Origin: DASWJZ01 sp963739005
GTDB taxonomy: Bacteria > Pseudomonadota > Alphaproteobacteria > Rhizobiales > Afifellaceae
Assembly (NCBI GenBank): GCA_963739005.1
Contig: CAVTYQ010000004.1
Span: 372,001-436,000, forward strand
Length of the DNA stretch: 64,000 bases
Direction of reading: 5' to 3'
Shown: piece after piece, positions 16,916 through 25,549 of the stretch
How positions within the stretch are numbered: the first letter of the stretch is position 1
Layout of the letters: each line of letters begins with the position of its first letter
Program-made: the position numbers and the translations under genes
Notes under the pieces: generated by a model
Database searches by the model: none
The model's input: the letters and a program-made list of their open reading frames with translations, nothing else
What the model was told of the DNA's origin: nothing

Positions 16916-19669
16916 TCAGCCCGGCGTCGCGGCCTCCGCTGCTTCCTTCGCAACGCCCCGCATCAGTAGGCGCTGATAAAGGCGGCCGATGATGATGAGC
17001 GTCGCGCCGAGGCCGAGGAAGGAGGCGGCACGGAGCGCCCCGGTCAGGGCCGCCATGTCGAAGAGGAACACCTTGCAGACGACAACCGCAATGACGAGCC
17101 CGGAGGCCGCGCGCACCATCGTGGAGCGGAGGAAAATGCCCGCGGCGAGAAGCAGGATGCCGAAGACGAGCCACACCGCCGAATAGGTCCAGTTTTCCGC
17201 GTCGGTCATCTCGAAGCCGTCGAGCCGCTCGCCCTGGAAGCCGTGCCGCACCATCAGCGACACGTAGGCAAAGCCGAGGAGGAGGGCGAGCGCGGCGATC
17301 AAGAGCACGTACCAGCGCGGGCGGACCGGTCGCGCCGCTGCCGCGACCCAGGCCGCGCCGAGCGCCGGCAGCAGGTAGCCGGGGAGAAGCAGGTTGAAGA
17401 AATGCCCTGTGCCGACGCTTTCGCCGGTCACGAGCGGGTTCGCGGTGAAGAAATGCGCGATCGCGATCGCGAGGGCTCCGATCAGGCCCGCGACGAGCGA
17501 GCCGGCGGCGTAGACCTTGCTCTTCGTGCGCCCGGCGATCCGCTGCAGGCCGAGCGAGAAGGCGAGCGCCGCGAGCGTCAGCGCGCTCTGCTCGCCGAGC
17601 CCGGTCGGGCCGGTCGAGATCATCCCGCCGCCGGAGTAATGCCGGATCTCGAACGTCACGAAGATCGCCGCGAGCACGAGGCCGATCGTCTGCAGAATTT
17701 GCGCTTCGAGGCCGTCACGGTGACGACGTAGCGTCTCGCCGGCGAAAAGGACCGCGGCTGCCGGTAGCCCGAGCCGCAGGATCAGGCCGTTCAGGATCGG
17801 CCGCGTGCCGAGTTCTTCTGGCGTGAACGGCGGGCCGAAGATGATGGCGATGCAGGCGAGGCCGGCGACGACGACGGAGAGCCAGGAGAGCACCCGAACC
17901 GGACGGTAGAGGCTGACCCATACGACCCCCGCGGCGCCGAGCGATAGCGAAAGGGGGATGAAGCGCGTGGCGAGCCCGACCGCGAAGGCAAAGGCGAGCG
18001 CAAGCACTGCGCCCGCCGCGTAGAGCGCCGGGGCGAGCGCCATGTCGTCGTCAGGCCGCCGGGCGATCAGCCGCTCCGTCAGCGTGGCGAAGACGGCGGC
18101 CATCACGAGCGCAGCGATGCCGATGGCCGGTCGCGTCTCGAACGGCGAGTGGCGGAGATAGACGACGATCAGGATAAGGAACGGCGCCAGCGCGCCGGCG
18201 CCGGCGAAGAAGCCCGCGGTCGTCGGCGCGCGCGTCGCCGCGCGGTCGGCGCTTGCGAAGCAGCCGACGCCGACGACGAACCCGATCGCTGCGGCTTCGA
18301 GCGCGAAGCGGCCGAGACCCGCCTCGCTGACGATCGCCCAATGAAAAGCGCCAATTCGCATCACGCCGAGGAAGATCGGGATCGATGGCGGGAGAAGCAT
18401 CACGGTGACGATGGCGACCGCGCCGGAAAGGAGCGCGGCGGCGCCGACGCTCGTCCAGCGGCTTGCCACCGCGCCAAGAAAGCCGGCAAGCACGATGCCC
18501 GATACGAGCGGCGGATAGTGCGTGTCGATATTGGCATAGTGAAGCGAAAGCGCCGACAGGCCGGCGAGCGCGCCGAGCGCATAGAGATCGGGCGCCCGGT
18601 CGCGAAGACCGATCGGCGCGGCGCCGGCGAGAAGCGCTCCGACATAAATCACCGCGAGGCCGGCAACGAGGAGAAGCTCGGCCGGAACGGTCGTTGCGGC
18701 TTCGATTTCGCCAAGAAGCAGACCCCAGGCGAGGCTTGCCGCGATGCCCGCGACGGCGAGCCAGCGCCAGGCCCGGATGCGCGCCATGCCGAGCACCGCT
18801 GCCGTCACCGCGAGGACGTGGAGCACGACCGGGAAGGGCGCCGGCTCGGCGTTTGAGACGAGGAGCGGCGCCGCGTAGCTGCCAAGCGCGCCGAGTGCCG
18901 CAAGCGCCGGGCCGTGGATGACCGACAGGAAGAGCGTGACAAGTCCCGCGACCGTCAGGAGCACGAAGGCGGCGCTGGGGCCGATGAAGCCGTAGAGCGC
19001 GTACGCGGCGTAGATCGTGGCGAAGAGCGCGATGCCCGCCGCGCCGGTCAGGATTGCCGGGACATCGGCCTTGGCGAAGGCGGGAGGCAGCGCCAGCGCG
19101 CTGTCGCGGCGCCGGAGCCACTCGCCGGTTCCAAAGAGCACGAGGGCGAGGAGGAAGCCGAGCGCGATCCGCATGGCGGGGCCGATAAGGCCCTGCTCGA
19201 TCGAGTAGCGGACGAGGAAGATCGCGCCGAGCGCGAGCGCCAGCCCGCCGACCAGAACCGTCCAGCGCGCCCCGATCTTCGTTTCGAGCGATTTACCCGG
19301 AGGCGTCGGAGGCGACGGCGCAGCCGGCGCGTCGGCGGTGGGAAACGCCTCTGGCGCGACCGGTTCGGCCGCCGGCTCGACTCCCGCGGAAGCCGCTTCG
19401 GCGGGGACAGGCTCGGCGGGCGGTGCCTCGGGGGCGGCCGGCGCCGCGGGTTCGGCCGTGGCCGCTGCAAAAGGCGGAGGATATGGCTGAGCGATGCCCG
19501 CTGCCGCGGTCCTCGCCGCTTCGGCGGAATCGATGCCCGCCTTGCTTTCGAGCGCTTCGAGCCGTCTCAGGAGCTCATTGGAGCGACGGTTAGCGCGCGT
19601 TGCGCTCGTCAAGGCGAAGATCGGCCCGACGACCACCCAGATGACGACCAGGACCAGAAGTCCCCACAC
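16916..19669 (-). CDS. DUF2339 polytopic membrane protein
   Basis: A 917-residue integral membrane protein of unknown function. After a first N-terminal helix (WGLLVLVVIWVVVGPIFAL) come a short coiled segment (NRRSNELLRRLEALESKAG) and an Ala/Pro/Glu-rich linker to about residue 125. Then SLETKIGARWTVLVGGLALALGAIFLVRYSIEQG opens the DUF2339 domain, followed by more than 20 hydrophobic segments to the C-terminus. The start is a GTG at 19669, which keeps the first helix. It converges with the cyclase gene, with 5 bp between the stops. No enzymatic motif was seen. Confidence 0.85.
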   Translation of the reverse strand: MWGLLVLVVIWVVVGPIFALTSATRANRRSNELLRRLEALESKAGIDSAEAARTAAAGIAQPYPPPFAAATAEPAAPAAPEAPPAEPVPAEAASAGVEPAAEPVAPEAFPTADAPAAPSPPTPPGKSLETKIGARWTVLVGGLALALGAIFLVRYSIEQGLIGPAMRIALGFLLALVLFGTGEWLRRRDSALALPPAFAKADVPAILTGAAGIALFATIYAAYALYGFIGPSAAFVLLTVAGLVTLFLSVIHGPALAALGALGSYAAPLLVSNAEPAPFPVVLHVLAVTAAVLGMARIRAWRWLAVAGIAASLAWGLLLGEIEAATTVPAELLLVAGLAVIYVGALLAGAAPIGLRDRAPDLYALGALAGLSALSLHYANIDTHYPPLVSGIVLAGFLGAVASRWTSVGAAALLSGAVAIVTVMLLPPSIPIFLGVMRIGAFHWAIVSEAGLGRFALEAAAIGFVVGVGCFASADRAATRAPTTAGFFAGAGALAPFLILIVVYLRHSPFETRPAIGIAALVMAAVFATLTERLIARRPDDDMALAPALYAAGAVLALAFAFAVGLATRFIPLSLSLGAAGVVWVSLYRPVRVLSWLSVVVAGLACIAIIFGPPFTPEELGTRPILNGLILRLGLPAAAVLFAGETLRRHRDGLEAQILQTIGLVLAAIFVTFEIRHYSGGGMISTGPTGLGEQSALTLAALAFSLGLQRIAGRTKSKVYAAGSLVAGLIGALAIAIAHFFTANPLVTGESVGTGHFFNLLLPGYLLPALGAAWVAAAARPVRPRWYVLLIAALALLLGFAYVSLMVRHGFQGERLDGFEMTDAENWTYSAVWLVFGILLLAAGIFLRSTMVRAASGLVIAVVVCKVFLFDMAALTGALRAASFLGLGATLIIIGRLYQRLLMRGVAKEAAEAATPG

Positions 19670-19737
19670 GTCCGCGTTTCCCCATCGCCCGGGCGATCTA
19701 TAGCTGAATCGCGGAGGCTTGGAGAGACCCCGGCCCG

Positions 19738-20565
19738 TTAGTCTTTATGAATGACCGTGGCGATGTCGGGGGCGTCGACCGCCTTCATGCCGACGACGTG
19801 ATAGCCGGCGTCGACGTGGACGACCTCGCCCGTCACCCCGCCCGAAAGATCGGAGAGCAGGAAGAGCGCGGCGCGTCCGACGTCGTCGATCGTCACCGTG
19901 CGGCGAAGCGGTGCGTTGAGCTCGTTCCACTTCAGTATGTAGCGGAAGTCGCCGATGCCGGATGCGGCAAGCGTCTTGATCGGCCCGGCCGAAATCGCGT
20001 TGACACGGATCGCCTTCGGCCCGAGGTCGACGCAGAGGTAGCGGATCGACGCTTCGAGCGCCGCCTTGGCGACACCCATGACGTTGTAGTGCGGCATCAC
20101 CTTCTCGGCGCCGTAATAGGTGAGCGTCAGGATCGAGCCGCCCGACCCCATCAGCTTCTCCGCCCGCTGGGCAAGCGCCGTCAGCGAGTAGCAGGAGATG
20201 AGCATCGTCCTGGAGAAATTCTCCGCCGTCGTGTCGACGTAGCGGCCGGTCAGCTCGTCCTTATCGGAGAAGGCGACGGCGTGGACCATGAAATCGAGCC
20301 CGCCCCAGAGCCCTTCGATCTCGCGAAAGACGGCGTCGATCGTCGCCGGATCGGTGACATCGCAATGCCCGGCGACGTGCGCTTGCAGCTCCGCGGCGAG
20401 CGGCTCGACGCGCTTCTTGAGCGCGTCCCCCTGATAGGTGAGCGCGAGCTCGGCGCCCGCCGCACGGACCGCAGAGGCGATACCCCAGGCAAGCGAGCGG
20501 TTGTTGGCGACGCCCATGATGAGGCCCCGCTTGCCGCGCATCACTCCCTCAACCGACGCTTCCAT
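19738..20565 (-). CDS. fabI: Enoyl-[acyl-carrier-protein] reductase (NADH), FabI type
   Basis: It performs the last reduction of fatty-acid elongation, trans-2-enoyl-ACP to acyl-ACP. This short-chain dehydrogenase fold has GLIMGVANNRSLAWGIA (cofactor binding, about residues 14-30), CDVTDPATID, and the FabI triad region YYGAEKVMPHYNVMGVAKAALE with the Tyr-X6-Lys pair, then SAGPIKTLAASGI. At 275 residues it is typical for the alphaproteobacterial enzyme. The start at 20565 was taken because the family begins about ten residues before the cofactor loop; the frame extends further upstream without support. It is divergent from the FAD dehydrogenase gene. Confidence 0.94.
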   Translation of the reverse strand: MEASVEGVMRGKRGLIMGVANNRSLAWGIASAVRAAGAELALTYQGDALKKRVEPLAAELQAHVAGHCDVTDPATIDAVFREIEGLWGGLDFMVHAVAFSDKDELTGRYVDTTAENFSRTMLISCYSLTALAQRAEKLMGSGGSILTLTYYGAEKVMPHYNVMGVAKAALEASIRYLCVDLGPKAIRVNAISAGPIKTLAASGIGDFRYILKWNELNAPLRRTVTIDDVGRAALFLLSDLSGGVTGEVVHVDAGYHVVGMKAVDAPDIATVIHKD

Positions 20566-20697
20566 CCCGTCTCGCCCGCCTTCTTCGATGCGCGGCAAAA
20601 TTCCCCGCTCTTTCGGGTAATGGCACGCGGATTCCCGCCCTTCAAGCCGCCTCGACGCCCGCCGATGCCTCGCGTAAGGGAAGCCATGGGAGAAGCC

Positions 20698-22122
20698 ATG
20701 GCCGAGGAAGCCGCGGGAAGTGCCGTGCTCGCGCGGCTCCATGCGATCGTGGGCGCCGCGCACATCCTGACCGGGGAGGCGGAGAAGGCGCCCTATCTTA
20801 GCGAGCCGCGTGGCTACTATCACGGGGTCACGCCCGCTGTGGTCAGGCCGGGCTCGGCCGACGAGATTTCGGCGATCCTTAAGCTGGCAAACGAGACCGG
20901 CACGCCGGTGGTGCCGCAGAGCGGAAACACCGGCCTTGTCGGCGGACAGATTCCGGACGGAAGCGGGCGCGAGATCGTGCTGTCGCTCGAGCGTCTCGAC
21001 AGGATACGGGGCATCGACGCGGACGCCGCGACAATCGTCGCCGAGGCGGGGGTCGTGCTTGAGCGCCTGCACGAGGTCGCGGAAGAAGCCGGGATGCTCT
21101 TTCCGCTGTCGCTTGGCTCGCAAGGCTCCTGCCGGATCGGCGGCAACGTTTCGACCAATGCCGGCGGTACGCAGGTGCTCGCCTACGGCAACGCGCGCAG
21201 CCTCGTGCTAGGTCTGGAAGTGGTGCTGCCGACCGGCGAGATCTGGGACGGCCTCCGTGGCCTGATCAAGGACAATTCCGGCTACGACCTGAAGCAGCTC
21301 TTCATCGGCGCGGAGGGGACGCTCGGCGTGGTGACCGCCGCGGTCCTGAAGCTTTTTCCGCTGCCAAGCGGGCAGGCGGTGGCGTTTGCCGCCGTCGACG
21401 GGCCGCGCGAGGCGCTGGCGCTCTTTCGGCATGCACGCAAGTGTGCCGGGTCGAACCTCACCGCCTTCGAACTGATGCCGCGGTTCGCGATCGAGATGCT
21501 GGTGAAGCACCTTCCCGGTGCGCGCGATCCGCTTGGGAGCTCGCATCCTTGGTACGTACTGATGGAAGTCTCGTCGAGCCAAAGCGAGGCCGACGCGCAC
21601 GAACTGACACTTCGCACGCTCGCCTCCGCGCTTGCGGAAGGGACGGTGGCGGATGCCGCGATCGCCTCCTCGCTGGCCCAGGCGCGGGACTTTTGGCGCA
21701 TGCGGCACAGCCTGAGCGAGATCCAGAAGCACGAAGGCGCGTCCATCAAGCACGATGTCTCCGTGCCGATCAATCGCGTGGCTGAGCTGATCAAGCGTGG
21801 GGTCGCCGCCGTCGAGCAGGTGGTGCCCGGCACGCGGCCCGTCCCCTTCGGGCATCTCGGCGACGGAAACCTGCATTTCAACTTCTCGCAGCCGATTGGC
21901 GCGGACGGGAAGGCGTTCCTCGCGCGCGCGCCCGAAGTGCACGAGATCGTGCACCGCGTCGTGACCGACATGGGCGGATCGATCGCCGCCGAGCACGGGA
22001 TCGGCCGCTACAAACGCAAGCTTCTTGAGCACGTGAAGAGCGAGGTCGAGCTTCAGATGATGCGCAAGCTGAAGCGCGCCTTCGACCCGAACGACATCCT
22101 CAATCCGGGACGGGTGATCTGA
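20698..22122 (+). CDS. FAD-linked oxidase (D-2-hydroxyglutarate/D-lactate dehydrogenase type)
   Basis: A flavoprotein that probably oxidises a D-2-hydroxyacid. The PCMH-type FAD domain shows VVRPGSADEIS, VPQSGNTGLVGGQIP and GSCRIGGNVSTNAGG, then KDNSGYDLKQLFIGAEGTLG. The C-terminal FAD-oxidase domain has GHLGDGNLHFN (metal/substrate His residues), AEHGIGRYK and FDPNDILNPGRV. At 474 residues the length is typical of the D2HGDH/GlcD group. Two further in-frame ATGs (20665, 20686) are possible; 20698 has GGAGA at the right distance. The preferred acid (hydroxyglutarate, lactate or glycolate) is not decidable here. Confidence 0.88.
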   Translation: MAEEAAGSAVLARLHAIVGAAHILTGEAEKAPYLSEPRGYYHGVTPAVVRPGSADEISAILKLANETGTPVVPQSGNTGLVGGQIPDGSGREIVLSLERLDRIRGIDADAATIVAEAGVVLERLHEVAEEAGMLFPLSLGSQGSCRIGGNVSTNAGGTQVLAYGNARSLVLGLEVVLPTGEIWDGLRGLIKDNSGYDLKQLFIGAEGTLGVVTAAVLKLFPLPSGQAVAFAAVDGPREALALFRHARKCAGSNLTAFELMPRFAIEMLVKHLPGARDPLGSSHPWYVLMEVSSSQSEADAHELTLRTLASALAEGTVADAAIASSLAQARDFWRMRHSLSEIQKHEGASIKHDVSVPINRVAELIKRGVAAVEQVVPGTRPVPFGHLGDGNLHFNFSQPIGADGKAFLARAPEVHEIVHRVVTDMGGSIAAEHGIGRYKRKLLEHVKSEVELQMMRKLKRAFDPNDILNPGRVI

Positions 22123-22203
22123 CGGCGCGGGTGAGCTGCCACCGCGCCGGCGCGAAGCCAGACTACGCTTCGTCAGCTATTGAGCGGCTCGGAGAACTGG
22201 GAC

Positions 22204-22512
22204 ATGCAGGACGGAAGTTCGCGGATCGAGGTCACGCTGACGGATCCTGGCTGGCTGCTCGGCGTCAGGGACATCGCGGTGCTGCTGGATGGCAGCCCCG
22301 CAGGCAGAATGCAATTCGGAGAAAAGTTGATGCTCGATTGCTCGAGCGGGAGTCACTCCGTGCAGCTCGTCTTGCGCGCAATTGCGACCCGCAGGTCGAA
22401 TGCGCTGACGATCGACGTCGCGGACGGCCAGACCAAAGGCGTAGCCGCGAGCTACAGCCGACTCTGGGGGAGCATAAGGATCACCGAGGCGGCGTCCGTT
22501 GAAAAGCGGTGA
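22204..22512 (+). CDS. Small hypothetical protein
   Basis: A 102-residue protein not assigned to a family. The predicted product is rich in short beta-type segments (SSRIEVTLTDPGWLLGV, DIAVLLDGSPAG, GSHSVQLVLRA) reminiscent of a small beta-sandwich or PEGA-like domain; no signal peptide or membrane helix is seen. The ATG at 22204 is preceded by GGAGA at nine bases; a TTG at 22180 would add eight residues. It lies 81 bp after the FAD dehydrogenase on the same strand and converges with the SRAP gene. Likely real because of the ribosome site and codon use. Confidence 0.6.
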   Translation: MQDGSSRIEVTLTDPGWLLGVRDIAVLLDGSPAGRMQFGEKLMLDCSSGSHSVQLVLRAIATRRSNALTIDVADGQTKGVAASYSRLWGSIRITEAASVEKR

Positions 22513-22557
22513 CGGTTCCCAAGGCGCGTCCGCAAGGCGGGACACCGAGTGCAATTC

Positions 22558-23307
22558 TCAGAACAAGCTGCCTTGCCGAGGCTCCTCGGCGGCGCTCTTC
22601 GCCTCGCGGGCTTGAGGCTCCCCGCCTGCACCTTCTAGCAACGCGGCGTCGTCGTTGTCGGCCGAGTTGACGCGCATGGAGACGGGCGCAAGCGACAGAA
22701 GGTCGTCCGGCGCCGGTTTCAGCAGCGCCGCCGCCTCGCTCGGATCGGTTTTCGAAGAGAGCCAGGTCTCGAAGTCCTGCGGCGCGACGACCACAGGCAT
22801 GCGCTCGTGAATGGGCGCAAGCGCGCCGTTGGCGTGGGTGGTGACGATCGTGGCCGTATCGATCTCGCTCCCGTCAGGGCCGTGCCAAGTCTCCCAGAGG
22901 CCGGCGAAAGCGATGAGGTGGTCGTCGCCCGTCCGGATCGGGCCTGCGCTTGCGAGGTACGGCTGCTTGGGGCCTTTGCCCCGCGCCTGCCATTCGTAGA
23001 AGCCGGAGGCCGGCACCAGGCAACGCCGGTACTTGAATGGATCGCGGTAGGCGGGTTTCTCCGCAACCCCTTCGGCACGGGCATTGATCATCAGGGGAAG
23101 CGTCTTCGGGTCCTTGGCCCACCATGGGATCAGCCCCCAGCGGACGGGCACCAGCTCGCGCCCCTTCGGCCCTACGCGCACGACGACGATGGGCTGCGTC
23201 GGTGCGATGTTGTAGCGCGGCACCGCGAGCCGCTCGTCGAAGGCCGGCACTTCGAAGAGAAGGCGGATCGCCTCGGCATTCGCGATCAACGTGTAGCGGC
23301 CGCACAT
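22558..23307 (-). CDS. SOS response-associated peptidase family protein (SRAP, YedK/HMCES type)
   Basis: SRAP proteins crosslink covalently to abasic sites in single-stranded DNA through Cys2 and protect them from breakage. The product starts MCGRYT, placing Cys2 after Met removal, and has YNIAPTQP, RWGLIPWWAKD, INARAEGVAEKPAYRD, ASGFYEW (catalytic Glu) and IHERMPVVV (catalytic His). At 249 residues the length is typical. The start was set at the Met of MCGRYT because Cys2 must be N-terminal, although the open frame continues 58 codons upstream. The last 30 residues are a Glu/Ala-rich tail. Confidence 0.93.
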   Translation of the reverse strand: MCGRYTLIANAEAIRLLFEVPAFDERLAVPRYNIAPTQPIVVVRVGPKGRELVPVRWGLIPWWAKDPKTLPLMINARAEGVAEKPAYRDPFKYRRCLVPASGFYEWQARGKGPKQPYLASAGPIRTGDDHLIAFAGLWETWHGPDGSEIDTATIVTTHANGALAPIHERMPVVVAPQDFETWLSSKTDPSEAAALLKPAPDDLLSLAPVSMRVNSADNDDAALLEGAGGEPQAREAKSAAEEPRQGSLF

Positions 23308-23330
23308 TGTGATCGATCGTCCTCGCTGCG

Positions 23331-23475
23331 CGCGTTGTCTCCCCTTGAGGGGAGGTCGAAGTTCACGAAGCATAAGCGGAGCGAACTCCGGGAGGGGGCC
23401 AGCAAATATTCCCTCCTGAATTTCCGCGCCAAGCTCGAAAATTCGACCCGCGCGCAAAGGGGAGGTTACATGGGG
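23331..23475. repeat. CTCCCCTTGAGGGGAG-type intergenic repeat pair
   Basis: A hairpin CTCCCCTTGAGGGGAG at 23339-23354 is followed by GTCGAA, and an inverted related end (TTCGACCCGCGCGCAAAGGGGAGG) appears near 23442-23465. It fills the gap between the SRAP and Nudix genes. A CTCCCCCTTGTAGGGAG unit near 28.4 kb is related. No function is assigned. Confidence 0.5.
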
Positions 23476-23503
23476 CCACACGTCGGAGCTATTTAGTCAA
23501 CAG

Positions 23504-23932
23504 ATGGCGGCTGCACCTGACACAGGCAAGGAGACCGCGAACGGCGCGAGCGTCGTGGTGCTTGGCCGCGATTGCGTATTGATGGTCAAGCGCGCCCGCG
23601 CGCCTTTCGCCGGGCTCTGGAGCTTTCCCGGCGGCCGCGCCAAGCCGGGCGAGACACCGGAGGAAACGGCGCGCCGCGAACTCCTCGAGGAGACCGGGCT
23701 TACGGTCGCCGCGGTCATAGCGCTCGGCACGAAGGAGCCGGAGCTGGGCTCCACCTTCCGGCTAGCCGTCTTCGCCGCCCGCCGCGGGGACGGATCGCCG
23801 GCGGCTGCCGACGATGCGCTCGAAGCGGCCTTCGTGCCGTTCGCCGCGGTGCTCGAACGGCGGACGACGCCGGGCGCGGCGGGTTGGATCGCACGCGCCA
23901 TCGCCATCCTCGCCGAGCCGCCGCTTCGATGA
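23504..23932 (+). CDS. Nudix hydrolase
   Basis: A 142-residue MutT-like pyrophosphohydrolase. The Nudix box spans about residues 43-66: GRAKPGETPEETARREL followed by LEETGL, fitting GX5EX7REUXEEXGU with all metal-binding Glu residues present. An N-terminal strand ASVVVLGRDCVLMVKRARAPF precedes it. The substrate is unknown (nucleotide diphosphate derivatives are usual). The start is the first ATG of the frame. The TIGR02301 gene follows 55 bp downstream on the same strand, a pairing common in rhizobia. Confidence 0.88.
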   Translation: MAAAPDTGKETANGASVVVLGRDCVLMVKRARAPFAGLWSFPGGRAKPGETPEETARRELLEETGLTVAAVIALGTKEPELGSTFRLAVFAARRGDGSPAAADDALEAAFVPFAAVLERRTTPGAAGWIARAIAILAEPPLR

Positions 23933-23987
23933 ATTCGGATCGCTCTCCACTTGCGAGCGGATCGCCGGCCGCCCAGAGTCGGGCGCA

Positions 23988-24452
23988 ATGAATCGCTTCT
24001 TCCTGCCGCTCTTCGCGTTGGTCGCCTTTGTCGCCGTCTCCGGCGCGGCTTCCGCACAGGACGAGGTCCCGCCGACGGCGCCCGCTGCGAAGCCATCGGC
24101 GGCGGCAAAGCCGCCGCCAGCGCCCACCGACACTTCGAACGAGCCTCCGGCTCCGATCTATGAGGCGAAGCTGCTTCGGCTTTCCGAAATCCTCGGGTCG
24201 CTCTCCTTCCTGCGCGACCTTTGCGGCGATTCCGACGGTTACGCCTGGCGCGCCGAAATGAACTCGCTTCTCGCCGCCGAGGACCCTCCGCCGCAGCGGC
24301 GGACTCGGCTTATCGCCCGCTTCAACCATGGGTTCGAGAGCTATAACGCCGTCTACCGGACATGCACGCCGTCGGCGCGGCTGGCGATCTCGCGCTATCT
24401 GACGGAGGGCGAGGCGCTGGCGAGCGACGTTCGCGGCCGCTACAGCCAATAA
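23988..24452 (+). CDS. TIGR02301-family secreted protein
   Basis: A 154-residue protein of unknown function from a family seen mainly in Hyphomicrobiales. The N-terminus (FFLPLFALVAFVAVSGAASAQ, residues 4-24) is a clear signal peptide, followed by an Ala/Pro/Lys linker and a conserved domain from about residue 58 (EAKLLRLSEILGSLSFLRDLC, RLIARFNHGFESYNAVYRTC) with two Cys that may form a disulphide. The ATG at 23988 was chosen because it begins the signal peptide; the open frame reaches back into the Nudix gene. Confidence 0.82.
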   Translation: MNRFFLPLFALVAFVAVSGAASAQDEVPPTAPAAKPSAAAKPPPAPTDTSNEPPAPIYEAKLLRLSEILGSLSFLRDLCGDSDGYAWRAEMNSLLAAEDPPPQRRTRLIARFNHGFESYNAVYRTCTPSARLAISRYLTEGEALASDVRGRYSQ

Positions 24453-24540
24453 CTTAGGCGATTAACAATCCTTTCACATTCCCGTGTGGGCCGGGTCGGA
24501 CGCATGTTACGCGGAGCCGACAACGCCGAAGCCGGGAAAA

Positions 24541-24801
24541 ATGAGAATGCGCGACCTCCGCCACCCCGATGCCGAAAAATTCAGCCTTCAGAAGCGTGAG
24601 GCCTACCAAAGGCTTTCTGCCGTGTGGGAGGCGGCCCTCGGTGCGGGCATTGAGCCGGATGTCCTGGCGCATGTCGCTCTTTTCGCGGCCCTCGGTGACC
24701 TCGTGTCGACCTATGGCGAGGACGCGGTTGCCGACTTCGCGGAGCGTCTTCCGAACCGCATCGCCGCAGGCGAATTCTCCATCTCCCGCGCCGTTCACTG
24801 A
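24541..24801 (+). CDS. Small conserved hypothetical protein
   Basis: An 86-residue predicted helical cytoplasmic protein, beginning MRMRDLRHPDAEKF and continuing REAYQRLSAVWEAAL, IEPDVLAHVALFAALGDLVSTYGEDAVADFAERLPNR in substance. It matches, from memory, a small uncharacterised rhizobial family. An earlier in-frame start at 24484 exists, but the ATG at 24541 coincides with where similarity would start and follows GCCGGGAAAA. It has no enzymatic motif and stands alone between TIGR02301 and a secreted protein gene. Confidence 0.65.
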   Translation: MRMRDLRHPDAEKFSLQKREAYQRLSAVWEAALGAGIEPDVLAHVALFAALGDLVSTYGEDAVADFAERLPNRIAAGEFSISRAVH

Positions 24802-24870
24802 CAGCCGAAATCGGGCGCGACGAGCGCGGCGCGGTTGCGCCGAGGCGCCGTCGCCTCCTATCGTCGGCGG

Positions 24871-25545
24871 ATGAAGAGGTCCGCCGCCCTGTTTGGATTC
24901 GCTTGCGCGGCGGCGTTCGTCGTTGCGGCGGCCGTGGCGCCGGCCGCGCCTCTCCTCGATGGCTTCTCAGGGCCACGGCACTTCGTTCGGCCGGGCGTAG
25001 TGGCGATCGCGGCTCCCTCTGACGCGGCCGCCGCTGCGGCGCCGGAAGCCGCGCCCGCGCCTACGGAGAGCACCGAGCCCCTTCCGGTCATCCTGCGCTC
25101 CGAATCCGACCTTCCCGAACCTGTGCGCGAGATGCGCGCGAAGCTGATCGAAGCGGCAAAGTCGGGCGACATCGAAAAACTTCGCCCGCTCATGGATGCG
25201 CAGCCCAAGCCGCCTTCGGTCGCATTCGGCGATCCCGGCGACCCGATCGAGTATCTGAAGGCGCTTGCCGCCGACGCGGACGGGCGCGAGATCCTGGCGA
25301 TCCTCCTGGAAGTGCTTCAGTCCGGGTTCGTGCATGTCGGTGAGGGGACCGACGACGATCACTACGTCTGGCCCTATTTCGCGGAATATCCGCTGAATGC
25401 GCTGACGCCGGAGCAATTGGTCGAGCTTTTCACGCTGCTCACGGCCGCCGACTACGAGGACATGAAATCCTACGGCGCTTACACCTTCTTCCGCGTGGGG
25501 ATCGCGCCGGACGGGCGCTGGCTGTTCTTCCTCGCCGGAGACTGA
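24871..25545 (+). CDS. Secreted hypothetical protein
   Basis: A 224-residue protein of unknown function. An Ala-rich signal segment (KRSAALFGFACAAAFVVAAAVAP) is followed by a Pro/Glu linker and a domain containing KLIEAAKSGDIEKLRPLMD, then DGREILAILLEVLQSGFVHVG, YVWPYFAEYPLNALTPEQLVELF and FFRVGIAPDGRWLFFLAGD. This layout is familiar from uncharacterised rhizobial periplasmic proteins. The ATG at 24871 begins the signal peptide; an earlier in-frame start at 24835 would add twelve basic residues. It converges with the flippase gene. Confidence 0.7.
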   Translation: MKRSAALFGFACAAAFVVAAAVAPAAPLLDGFSGPRHFVRPGVVAIAAPSDAAAAAAPEAAPAPTESTEPLPVILRSESDLPEPVREMRAKLIEAAKSGDIEKLRPLMDAQPKPPSVAFGDPGDPIEYLKALAADADGREILAILLEVLQSGFVHVGEGTDDDHYVWPYFAEYPLNALTPEQLVELFTLLTAADYEDMKSYGAYTFFRVGIAPDGRWLFFLAGD

Positions 25546-25549
25546 GCGA

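Noticed and set aside
23504..23932. Nudix gene as the NAD regulator NrtR
   Set aside because: It has an intact catalytic Nudix box and no winged helix; the 30473-31462 gene fits a regulator better.
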